Positions 9,990 to 17,223 of a stretch of 20,969 bases of DNA are shown in pieces. The notes below the pieces were generated by a model that did not search any database, was not told the DNA's origin, and worked only from the letters and a program-made list of their open reading frames with translations. Within the stretch, counting starts at the first letter, position 1. Each line of letters opens with the position of its first letter. Both the position numbers and the translations under genes were made by a program. The stretch covers positions 470,822 through 491,790 of the forward strand of contig BFEA01000481.1 in NCBI GenBank assembly GCA_003427395.1. The letters run 5' to 3'. The stretch comes from Chara braunii (taxonomy: Eukaryota; Streptophyta; Charophyceae; Charales; Characeae).

Positions 9990-10057
9990 GATGATGATAA
10001 TGCGACTGGTGAGAACGATCTGTGATGATGATAATGCAACTGGTGAGAACGATCTGT
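9990..10057 (+). repeat. 34-bp tandem duplication
   Basis: Two adjacent 34-bp copies (9990-10023, 10024-10057) differ at one base. Each starts GATGATGATAATGC and includes ACTGGTGAGAACGATCTGT. A truncated third copy starts at 10058. Confidence 0.85.
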
Positions 10058-10931
10058 GATGATAAATAAGATGCTGATTTAGAAAATCTCTAATGCAGAC
10101 ACCAGTGTGAATACAGTTGACGAGCAGATGATGGGATTCCACGAGTCGAAGCGGACGAGACAACACCCCACCTGACGACTCCGCACTCGATGACTTCTGT
10201 CAATCCTCCTCCCACTCCCCGTGATATCACAAAGCTCTTCTCCACTTGCAGCAACCTCCCTCCCTCCACAAGAACCCGCAAGCAAAAGAGCTAAAGTGAA
10301 CCTCAAGAAGCCTAACTTTTTTTTTTTTTTTTTTTAAACCAAGTTTCTCTCCACCCGGCATGCTAGCCTGCAACATTGCCCGTGTAAAGCGTGAAGCAGT
10401 GAGATGACACCATGTGATTTCAAAAGACAGAAGAGCACCAAGCTGCGCTGTAATTCCCTCCCCTCTCGCCATTTAGTCCCCTGCAAGTCTTGTCGTGAGA
10501 TCAATCAATGCTCTACCCAGCAAACGAAGCCCTCGCTGCCGCCTGGTCAGCGCTGACATGGCGACATGGCCAAAAAGGGTGTGTCCACTTACCAGCCAGC
10601 ATCGCACCTACGCACCCCCAACAGCGAGCACACAACCACTAGCAGGGGCCGCTCGCTCCTCCTGAAGCCCTCAATCACTCCGCTAGCCGTTGACGCTTAC
10701 CCCACCTGTGATACGCCCGCACTCTGCCAACCGCAATGGCCCACTCCCACTGACCTTGCCCACGCTCCCATCCGCATAGCCCGCATGCTCCTACGGAAAC
10801 ATACGCCCACACCGCCAGCAGAGCGCACTTGCGAGCAGCACTCGTCTTTCACGTCAACTCCTCCGTCCATGCAGCTCCCCACCGCCAACCAACCCCCCGC
10901 TGCCTGCTAGCACCTCGCCTCACCGCCAATC
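10058..10931. other. Non-coding interior of the insert, right part
   Basis: Contains a T-run (10318-10335) and a second C-rich, G-poor block (about 10580-10920). A 114-codon frame at 10566-10910 is Pro/Thr/Ala-rich through that composition and has no recognisable domain. I see no RNA gene. Confidence 0.45.
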
Positions 10932-11107
10932 AAAAAAAAAAAAAAAAGGGTGAAACAGTAAGGCAAAAGTGCACTTGACTAAAATTTTGCTTTCAACGAA
11001 TTTTCAGCGTTTTTTGGAAATGGTCACAACAGAGTTCCAATGGACAAAAACACTTCAGAACATTGAGAAATGGTCAGCAGACTCAATTCCAACAACCGAA
11101 AAAAAAA
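10932..11107 (-). repeat. Repeat A, copy 2 (inverted)
   Basis: Core 10948-11095 is the reverse complement match of 4081-4239. A 16-A run (10932-10947) and an A-run (about 11099-11107) flank it, mirroring the T-runs of copy 1. The right inverted end of the insert follows 15 bases later. Confidence 0.85.
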
Positions 11108-11133
11108 TGAAAACAGTTTACCCCATTAACCAC

Positions 11134-12391
11134 TTGTGTTAACTCTGGGAGGTTGGGTACCACTCAGTGATCTTAAACGGAAACTGAGGGGCCTACAACA
11201 AGTGGAAGAGCACTGGCATCAAATCACAGAAGATGTACCCCAAGAGTGGCTTGCGATCCTTGGCCCAGAAGGAACAAACCCTCCAGGCGCATGGTACATC
11301 TCAGACACAGAACCTGGCGGCGAAGTCTTATGGAAAATGTTCGAAATACTACCCAGCGGCTTCAGGAGAGTAGAGAGATGGCAGAATGATGGCCCCTTGA
11401 ATCTGCTATCCTTTGTGGAAGAAACAACAACTGTTGCATGGGACAATCCACGTCAGGTAAGAGTAGTGGAGGTGTGCACCAAAGGGTCGAGAGTAAAGTG
11501 TCTATCTTCGGTGGGCAAGTCGACACTGAGAGGCCTATGTATTGACTCGTTGCTATGGGGTTGGTCGGCCAATGCAACAGGGAGAGACGCAGTAAGCCTA
11601 CATAAGTATTCAGTCGCCCATGGCTATCAGATTGCCACCAAGTCTTTGAAACCACCGACACAGGTGGCAGTATCTCGGTGGCAAGCAATTTGGCAAGGGG
11701 ACCTTGTAGGGACAAAACAAGATTTTGAGCGACTGTGGAAAAAACTGACCAGATTACCAAACTGTGAACAAGCCAACATTCTTTGGCTGCTTTCCCTGTA
11801 AGTAACCCCTTCAGCGGTTTGGCTCCTCAGTAGGGGAATGCAGGTGGAATTGGGGTGTCCCAGGTGTAGATGGTCATTCGAATCCACACGACACTTATGG
11901 TGGGATGTCCAGCTTCCAAGCAGATCTGGAAATGGTGGGAATATCATTGGAAGGAGCTCGGCGTCCAGGTAGTGGAATGGGATGAGCAATGGGTGCTGTT
12001 GGGTTTCCTTCCCCCCACTCTGAACAGCCGTAGAGGATGGGGCTATGTTGCGAATGTGGTCAGGGGCCTGATTTGCGAGGTGATTTGGTTGGACAAAAAC
12101 AGAGTAAGGTTTCTACAGAAACCTTTCCCTGACTTGGAAACTAAGAGACACATCAAAGAGGGTCTGAAACAGGCAATCTGGGTGGACTGGAGGAGGATGG
12201 CCAAGGCAGGAAAAAGGAAAAGAAGACAGCTAAGGTGGTTTCTGCATACCTGGGCAATGAATGTGACATACCAGCTTCCGGACCTGCGCCATCTTCTGGA
12301 CCCCTTCCCTCCTCCTTCCTTCCCCTTGCTTCTTTTGGATCAAGATGTGTCTTGCTTGGCCCCCGAAAACCCCTCTCTGTTTTTCGATTAA
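11134..12391 (+). pseudogene. LINE ORF2 C-terminus with CxxC/H zinc knuckle (broken)
   Basis: This is the continuation of the LINE interrupted at 7718. It is open from GTG 11136 to TAA 11799-11801 with WVPLSDLKRKL near the start and LPNCEQANILWLLSL at the end. After a shift near 11800 the reading GCPRCRWSFESTRHLWWD (about 11850-11905) shows the CxxC and His of the LINE zinc knuckle. A further shift near 11903 restores CPASKQIWKWW and an open frame to TAA 12389-12391. This frame has a basic stretch (RRMAKAGKRKRRQ) before the end. The knuckle is thought to bind nucleic acid at target-primed reverse transcription. Only two shifts and one stop are seen in 1.2 kb, so this half is less decayed than the first. 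Confidence 0.85.
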
Positions 12392-12914
12392 AGGTACCCC
12401 GTTGAGACCTGTATTTTTGTCAGCACTAGTGATTCTTGAAATTTCGTCATTTTTGTAATTTGGAAATGCATGGGAAATTATGCGCGCCTTAGCGAGCGCG
12501 CTTAGAATTTGGCTCGACGGTTAGGAATTTCATAATTAACGAAACTCGACGTGTCCTTTCACGCGTGAATGTTCTCGGCCTCGACATGGAAAACTCTGGG
12601 AATTCTGTACGAATATGGATAGACGTGGGACTTTCTTTCTTTTCCATTTCAATTTTCAAATTAGTGTAGAAACTCTGGAAAACTGCAACTGTTTTGGGTG
12701 CCCATTTTTTTGTTTGTTCGGCGCCCTGCCTTCTCGCACTCCTCTCAACGCCCTCCCACGTGCGCCCGTTTTCTCTTTCTTGATCATCCGAATCTTGGAT
12801 CCGTTTCACGCTATCCTTCACACTCTTCTTCCTCCCGCTCTAAATCCCGTGCCCGAAAACCCGGTCGATCCTCTCTTTACCCCATCTAGCCAAGGAGAAG
12901 TGTCGTGTAAGAAG
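12392..12914. other. Non-coding stretch after the LINE
   Basis: AT-rich at first, then C/T-rich. It holds the palindrome CACTAGTG (12424-12431) and a GC hairpin, GCGCGC 12482-12487 with GCGCGC 12496-12501 around an 8-base loop. No poly(A) tail of the LINE and no gene are recognised. Confidence 0.45.
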
Positions 12915-13095
12915 TGATCCCCACTACGTGACGATTCTGATTGGCTGAGGTCGGACTTCGAGAGATCAACATGACTTTCGACGGGCGATTACCCTCATGC
13001 CCTCCCTCGCCCTCCTCTGCCCCATTCTTCACCTTTCCTCGCATCGATCTCCCTTCTCGCAGCTATAAATTCCGCAAGCGCATCCGCAAAACTCT
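12915..13095 (+). promoter_or_regulatory. Plant-type promoter-like stretch
   Basis: A CTACGTGACG word (G-box/CRE-like) near 12924, an inverted CCAAT (ATTGG) near 12940 and a TATA box CTATAAATT with TATAAAT at 13064-13070 lie in the usual order and spacing. They are followed by a C/T-rich leader (ACTCTCTCTCAACTC) about 25-35 bases after the TATA box, a typical start region. What it would drive is unclear: the short frame at 13136, the hAT fragment downstream, or nothing. Confidence 0.35.
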
Positions 13096-13135
13096 CTCTC
13101 AACTCGTCAGCCAACTTCCGGGAAGAAGTGGCTAG

Positions 13136-13252
13136 ATGGTGTATGTACAGCATGAATCGGAAAGTCCCGACGGGCTGACTGTAGACTGGCTGGTTGTGCG
13201 CCTGATCGCCACGCCGGACCGTGGGATCGGGGCAAGCCCGTGCAGAACCTAA
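13136..13252 (+). CDS. Short unrecognised frame after the promoter-like stretch
   Basis: The first ATG after the TATA-like box opens a 38-codon frame ending in TAA at 13250-13252. It begins MVYVQHESESPDG and shows no domain. It could be an upstream ORF in a leader, a first exon, or chance. Confidence 0.15.
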   Translation: MVYVQHESESPDGLTVDWLVVRLIATPDRGIGASPCRT

Positions 13253-13740
13253 GTCAGCGGAGTGACGATCGCAGTGGTGGAAGAAGGCACGCGACGACCG
13301 GGATCGTTGGTGCATGTATGAGGATAGCGACCAAAGTTGGATGGATGAATGGCCCGGGGCCATGATAGAACTTTACGGCGGATGCGCCTCCTTGTCTCAA
13401 ATCTGTTCTTTGGTGTGAGTGCAGCTTTACGACAGTTAAGCCGAGAATTCTTTTCATCTTCGGATTTCTGTATGATTGTCATCTATTGCATCGATTTCGC
13501 ACTTCTTCTCCCCACCTACCTTATGATATGAATGACTATGTATGTTTGTCATGGAATGGTTGCCTGATGGGCCGGCGTTTTGATCAGCCATGGGATGATG
13601 GAGCAGGGGTGCAGAGCACACGGAGAACGGAATGATGCATGTCTGCCATTTTCGCACCTTCTGCGATGAGTACCCACGAGTGTAGATGAAAATATTCGGA
13701 TGAGGAGATCGTAGTTGATGGACTGATCTTTGATTAGGCC
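13253..13740. other. Stretch without recognised content
   Basis: Mixed composition, no open frame of note that resembles a known protein, and no repeat was spotted. It could be an intron or leader of the unit starting at 13064, or diverged transposon sequence leading into the hAT fragment. Confidence 0.4.
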
Positions 13741-13760
13741 AAAGAATTATTGCGAATGGA

Positions 13761-13985
13761 ATGTATGAGAATGGTCGAGTCATTGGCAAGGGCAATGCTG
13801 TTGGGATTTTGTTCGAGAATGCAAGAGTGTTTAGATCTGTCGATGATGTGATTGCGAGAGAATACCCCATGGCCTTCAATCCGGAATGCACTGCGCATGC
13901 CATCTGCAGTTTGCCTTCGATAACCCGAAAGGCGATCTATCTCCTCATAAAAGAAGAGGGGCGCCACGTGCGACCTGCATGCACG
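13761..13985 (+). pseudogene. hAT transposase fragment (middle part)
   Basis: The frame reads GNAVGILFENARVFRS, then IAREYPMAFNPECTAHAICSL. It parallels the segment of the large hAT pseudogene in this window that reads VVGVIMDNVRVCAKAG, then KKYPWIFRVGCTVHALDLAL. The spacing from the (F/M)(E/D)N position to CxxH is the same. The catalytic Asp of DN is Glu here. The CxxH pair is present (CTAH). No BED finger or dimerisation domain is found nearby, so this is a short relic of a second hAT copy, on the opposite strand to the large one. Beyond about 13985 the resemblance is lost, and the frame runs on into the (TC)n tract. Confidence 0.6.
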
Positions 13986-14058
13986 GACCACTTACCATGT
14001 CCCATCGGATGTGAGTACTGTCCCCACTGTTTCTTTGGTGGTACCATTAAATCATTGC

Positions 14059-14062
<4 letters not shown>

Positions 14063-14140
<78 letters not shown>
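14063..14140 (+). repeat. (TC)39 microsatellite
   Basis: A perfect dinucleotide run of 78 bases. Frames across it give Ser-Leu or Arg-Glu repeats with no meaning as proteins. Such a run is prone to length error in short-read assembly. Confidence 0.98.
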
Positions 14141-14148
<8 letters not shown>

Positions 14149-14288
14149 CGAAGTATCTTTGGGAGAAATGAAGGAATGCTCTCACTTTGCCTCACATATC
14201 TAAAGTAAATAAAGACGATAGCCGGAAAAACCAAATCGATAGATCGCGTACTGTCGGTCATCATGAGTGTCGGATTGACGATGACTGA

Positions 14289-14828
14289 TTGAGACCGACC
14301 CCTGCGATTGATTGGACTGCCATGTGGAATGACGGCCTCAACCCGACTGGGCGCCGGCCTCTCGTATCCTCACCACGTCCCTTCCCGTACAATGAGAAAA
14401 GGACACGTGTATGCGAGTGGAACGTACGAGAAGCCGTCGCCAAGATTGGCGGCCGATATTATTTCTCCCCAGAAACTCGGTGCTTAGGATTTGTTGGTGC
14501 TGGTTTTGTCATCATCGATACACATTTTCCGCCTTATTCGTTGCTATTGCCATTTAATGAGTTAATCGTGATTCCGTGGACGGCAGTGGCACCCCATTGG
14601 CCTAACACTCTGTGCAGCGATTGTTGTCGCTTCGAGCGTTACCAATCAAAAGGCTTCCACTACCGAGTACGGAGTGAGGACGAACATAAGGAACGAGCTA
14701 CGCGACAGAGGCCCTCCACGTCAGATTCTCAGTTATGCAATGAGCGGCGTCGGGACTTGATCCGAAAGCGAGATACCAAGTACGTACCCACTTCTTTCCA
14801 CGCGAAGCGGAGAGCAATGGCCCGATGA
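14289..14828 (+). CDS. Unrecognised 179-codon open frame
   Basis: Open from ATG 14289 to TGA 14826-14828. Composition is protein-like: an aromatic and hydrophobic middle (GRYYFSPETRCLGFVGAGF, about residues 54-72; VIIDTHFPPYSLLLPF), a Cys-rich CSDCCRF motif and a basic end (RRRDLIRKRDTKY). No family is recognised. It follows the hAT fragment and the (TC)n tract, so it could be a remnant of the same element or of a captured exon. No clear promoter sits directly before it. Chance cannot be excluded. Confidence 0.25.
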   Translation: MRPTPAIDWTAMWNDGLNPTGRRPLVSSPRPFPYNEKRTRVCEWNVREAVAKIGGRYYFSPETRCLGFVGAGFVIIDTHFPPYSLLLPFNELIVIPWTAVAPHWPNTLCSDCCRFERYQSKGFHYRVRSEDEHKERATRQRPSTSDSQLCNERRRDLIRKRDTKYVPTSFHAKRRAMAR

Positions 14829-15517
14829 GAAGTTCAACGATACTTTTTGGATTGAACTTCCTCACGCCGAGCCTCCCGCGTGCGTCTTTTTCTCCCTTGA
14901 AACCCCCGCAGTGACGGACCCGCCCTTCTTACTAAGCCGGACCGACACAGGGGATTTTGGTTATGTCCGTGTCCCCACACTCAATTTTCCAAAAATTCTT
15001 GGCACACCCCATCTCGCTGTCTTTCTGGGGCCCCCTTCCGCAATTTAAACACTCCGAACGGAAGTCAGCGCAGGGTGTGAGGTTGCGCGTCACATGAATC
15101 ATCAACCGGCAGGCGTTCACTCGAGGAAAGGACTGGTCCTGTCTCGTTGGATTGAGAATGAAGATAATCAGGCGTTCACGATTAGAAACTAGGTCGAATG
15201 GTTAACTTAGGGGAGTAACCAGGGCACTCGGTTGGTAGGGCTGCAGTGGGCCAATAGAAGAGTGTCTCTAGAAATGGATGATCGTCCACTGGGCCACGGT
15301 AGTCCCAGACTAGACTAGTCAGTCCACACCAAAGCAGAAGTGCAGTTGTTTAAGAAGTATGAGGATCAAAATCCATAGGAAATCCAATAATGTTTAATGA
15401 TGAGCGGAAGCCTAGTTGGGAGAACATGATTTGAGACTGCGAACGTCGGTAGCAAGACTTTCTGCAGACCGTATGCCTGTAAGACTGTAAGCTAAGCTGG
15501 CTGATGCTGTCAGTACA
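14829..15517. other. Stretch without recognised genes
   Basis: No convincing frame or RNA. A small palindromic word GACTAGACTAGTC lies near 15307-15319. The end of the stretch runs into dispersed repeat B. Confidence 0.4.
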
Positions 15518-15605
15518 CCGGGTTGAATTGTGAGGTCCCCGACCTCGGTTTGAACTATTAGTGGAAGGATGCCGCAGTTGGATTAAAAATAATAATAAAA
15601 AAAGG
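15518..15605 (+). repeat. Dispersed repeat B, copy 2, with A/T-rich tail
   Basis: CCGGGTTGAATTGTGAGG and CCCCGACCTC match the - strand of 7898-7926 at about 25 of 29 positions with one indel; the similarity continues weakly to an AAAATAATAATAAA tail. This looks like the 3' end of a retroposed repeat. Confidence 0.55.
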
Positions 15606-15734
15606 ACCCAAAAATAAAAGACTGAAGGAAAGGTGACAGATCGAGCAGGGTGGAACAGGGGCTAGGTCCCACCTACTGGCATTGTGGTTGTTATGTGCAA
15701 CATGTGTGGATCTGAGGGGCATTTGTGCGGCGCG

Positions 15735-15846
15735 TCCATAATCTTGCAGCCTGCATTTGGAGTCGTCAAAAACATTGACGGTTTAGGGCATCGATAATCT
15801 TGCGGCCTGCGTTTGGAGCCACCGAAAACATAGACGGTTGAGGGTT
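15735..15846 (+). repeat. 56-bp tandem duplication, diverged
   Basis: 15735-15790 and 15791-15846 share 45 of 56 positions by eye, including ATAATCTTGC, CCTGC and GACGGTT. Most differences are transitions (A/G or C/T), as expected in old methylated repeats. Confidence 0.8.
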
Positions 15847-16059
15847 TCGTTGGTTAACACCCTGTGATGTTATTGGTCAGCCTCTTGTCGTTGGCGTGCT
15901 CTGCCTTGTACACAATAAGAATTGCATTGCATATCCTAATATCAAGAATCGAACACATGACCTCCCTCATGGGAGTTGCACATTGTGTTTGTCGTATCGT
16001 AAATATTTACAACAGTTGTGCTATGCGAAGTTCTTCCCCCCCTCCCCCACCCCCTGAAA

Positions 16060-16135
16060 AAAAAGCCTTAGCTCAGTGGGTACATCATTGAACTATTGAA
16101 ATACAGACCCGTGTTCGAACCTAGATGATGGAACT
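16060..16135 (+). other. tRNA-like head with pol III A and B boxes (probable SINE relic)
   Basis: TAGCTCAGTGGGT (16069-16081) fits a tRNA A box and GTGTTCGAACC (16111-16121) fits a B box, 30 bases apart as in tRNAs. The T-arm and acceptor stems do not pair, so it is not a working tRNA gene. tRNA-like heads of this kind begin SINEs. An AT-rich stretch follows at 16143-16170. Confidence 0.5.
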
Positions 16136-16632
16136 TGAGTGTAAAACTTTATTTTATTAATTTTAAAAGCACTGTGAGATGGGAATGATATGTAACACAC
16201 CTGATGATTGTGGTTGACGCAGAGACACTACGTCATAATCGAGCCTGCAAGCAGCAAACAAAACCCAACACACAACAAAACAATAACAGAACGCAAACAC
16301 ATGCAAACTTCCAAAGTAGCGGAGAGAAGAAAGCATAAAAAATACAATGTTGTCCATAAATATTGAAACTTCGAAGTTAATGTCAGTACCTATTGGAAAA
16401 AAGGGGAAGGGACTAGCATGTGGATGTGTATCTGGCGCTGGATTCAAGGTGAAGAGGTCCCCCCCCCTTCCAATATCCTGCTCGGTCAAACCCCTGGATC
16501 CAAGGGTAATCAATGCTGGCAGGAAGCCCACAATGGTGTGTCAGATGTACTCCAATCTCAGTCTGTATAAGGGACGCTGAACCAGTTTTCCAGCAGGTGA
16601 TGCTCCCCGCCAATAGATGGAGCCTCTCCCCA
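16136..16632. other. Non-coding stretch between the tRNA-like head and the hairpin/poly(A)
   Basis: No gene is recognised; open frames on both strands lack domains. If the pol III head and the hairpin with poly(A) belong together, this would be the body of one long SINE of about 620 bp; that link is inference only. Confidence 0.35.
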
Positions 16633-16698
16633 AGTGCTAGTGGTGCCTGCTCTTATCAGCACCACTAACACTGGTGGGAGTTAAAAAAAAAAAAAAAA
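16633..16698 (+). other. Stem-loop followed by poly(A): retroposon 3' end
   Basis: AGTGCTAGTGGTGC (16633-16646) pairs with GCACCACTAACACT (16659-16672) with one mismatch around a 12-base loop. An A16 run (16683-16698) follows ten bases later. A 3' hairpin before poly(A) is typical of LINE tails and of SINEs that borrow LINE machinery. No target duplication was seen. Confidence 0.55.
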
Positions 16699-16803
16699 GT
16701 CATGAGAACGATGCTCATTTGGAGTCTAGAAGGGATACCCTTCAAAAAGCACACCCACCAAATCTACTCCTGTCCTCCATCGACAGCATTGTCACCACCT
16801 TCC

Positions 16804-17223
16804 TCACTCCCCTGATGCGCCCCCTTCGTCTTCACTCCCGACATCACCTTCGCAATGATGTTCATTACCAGCAGACGATGCAGAAGGTGAAGATGGCGAC
16901 GATGATGATGATGAAGACGAGGACGAGGCATTACAATTGTCATCATCCAGGATGACTGACATCCGCTTCCCTGCCTGTTTCATTGCCTCTTTTGTGACCA
17001 GGTGGGAGGATGTCGGGACATCTGGAGCTGCAGCACCCGTTTTCCTGGTAGCTTTCTTAGCAGCTCTCGATGCTGCTCTCTTCGCTGCTTTCTTAGCAGC
17101 TTTCTCCGTCGGTGCAGCCTTCTTTGCAGCCTTCTTCGCAACCTTATCCGCTTTTTTCCTCTCGGCCACTTCAACATTGCTGGGGCGTCCTCTCTTGTTT
17201 TTCTTGGGCGGTGAAAGATGTTA
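16804..17223 (-). pseudogene. hAT C-terminal tail: AT-hook, Lys/Ala-rich repeats, Ser run
   Basis: In the same frame as the transposase, after the TAA at 17221-17223, the sequence shows PPKKNKRGRPSN, an AT-hook-like core, then about 40 residues of KKAAKKAA-type repeats resembling the tail of a linker histone. It ends with a Ser run of ten and an acidic Glu/Asp/Gly end. It would be expected to bind DNA non-specifically. It could be an extension of the transposase or a separate short protein whose start is lost. Confidence 0.55.

Larger units (their letters stand above)
7719..11131. mobile_element. 3.4 kb insertion inside the LINE, with short inverted ends
   Basis: The block separates two halves of one LINE reading. 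Its ends are GGTTAATGG (7719-7727) and CCATTAACC (11123-11131), an exact 9-bp inverted pair, extended loosely inwards. Just outside, TTAACTCTGAGAGG (7704-7717) and TTAACTCTGGGAGG (11139-11152) form a 14-bp near-exact direct repeat, though on the right it lies seven bases away from the inverted end, so it is an imperfect target duplication at best. Inside are the inverted repeat A copy (10948-11095), the 15-bp word (7809-7823), GAT-rich and C-rich tracts, and no recognisable transposase. It looks like a non-autonomous element, possibly itself composite. Confidence 0.65.
4324..12391 (+). mobile_element. LINE (non-LTR retrotransposon), split by an insert at 7719-11131
   Basis: Endonuclease motifs (from 4664), a non-LTR reverse transcriptase (5888-7049) and a C-terminal CxxC/H knuckle (11850-11905) occur in the correct order on one strand. 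The coding sense breaks off at about 7718 and resumes at about 11134, giving a natural reading of the type LTL-(R)-GG-WVPLSDL across the gap. I therefore treat them as one LINE carrying a 3.4 kb insertion. It is dead: many frameshifts and stops. Neither the 5' end nor a 3' poly(A) tail could be fixed; 4324 is the first base after repeat A material. Confidence 0.82.

Noticed and set aside
14011-14208. Ser-Leu and Arg-Glu repeat proteins over the (TC)n tract
   Set aside because: Pure translation of a dinucleotide repeat.
16060-16135. Functional tRNA gene
   Set aside because: A and B boxes are present but T-arm and acceptor stem do not pair; kept only as a SINE-like head.
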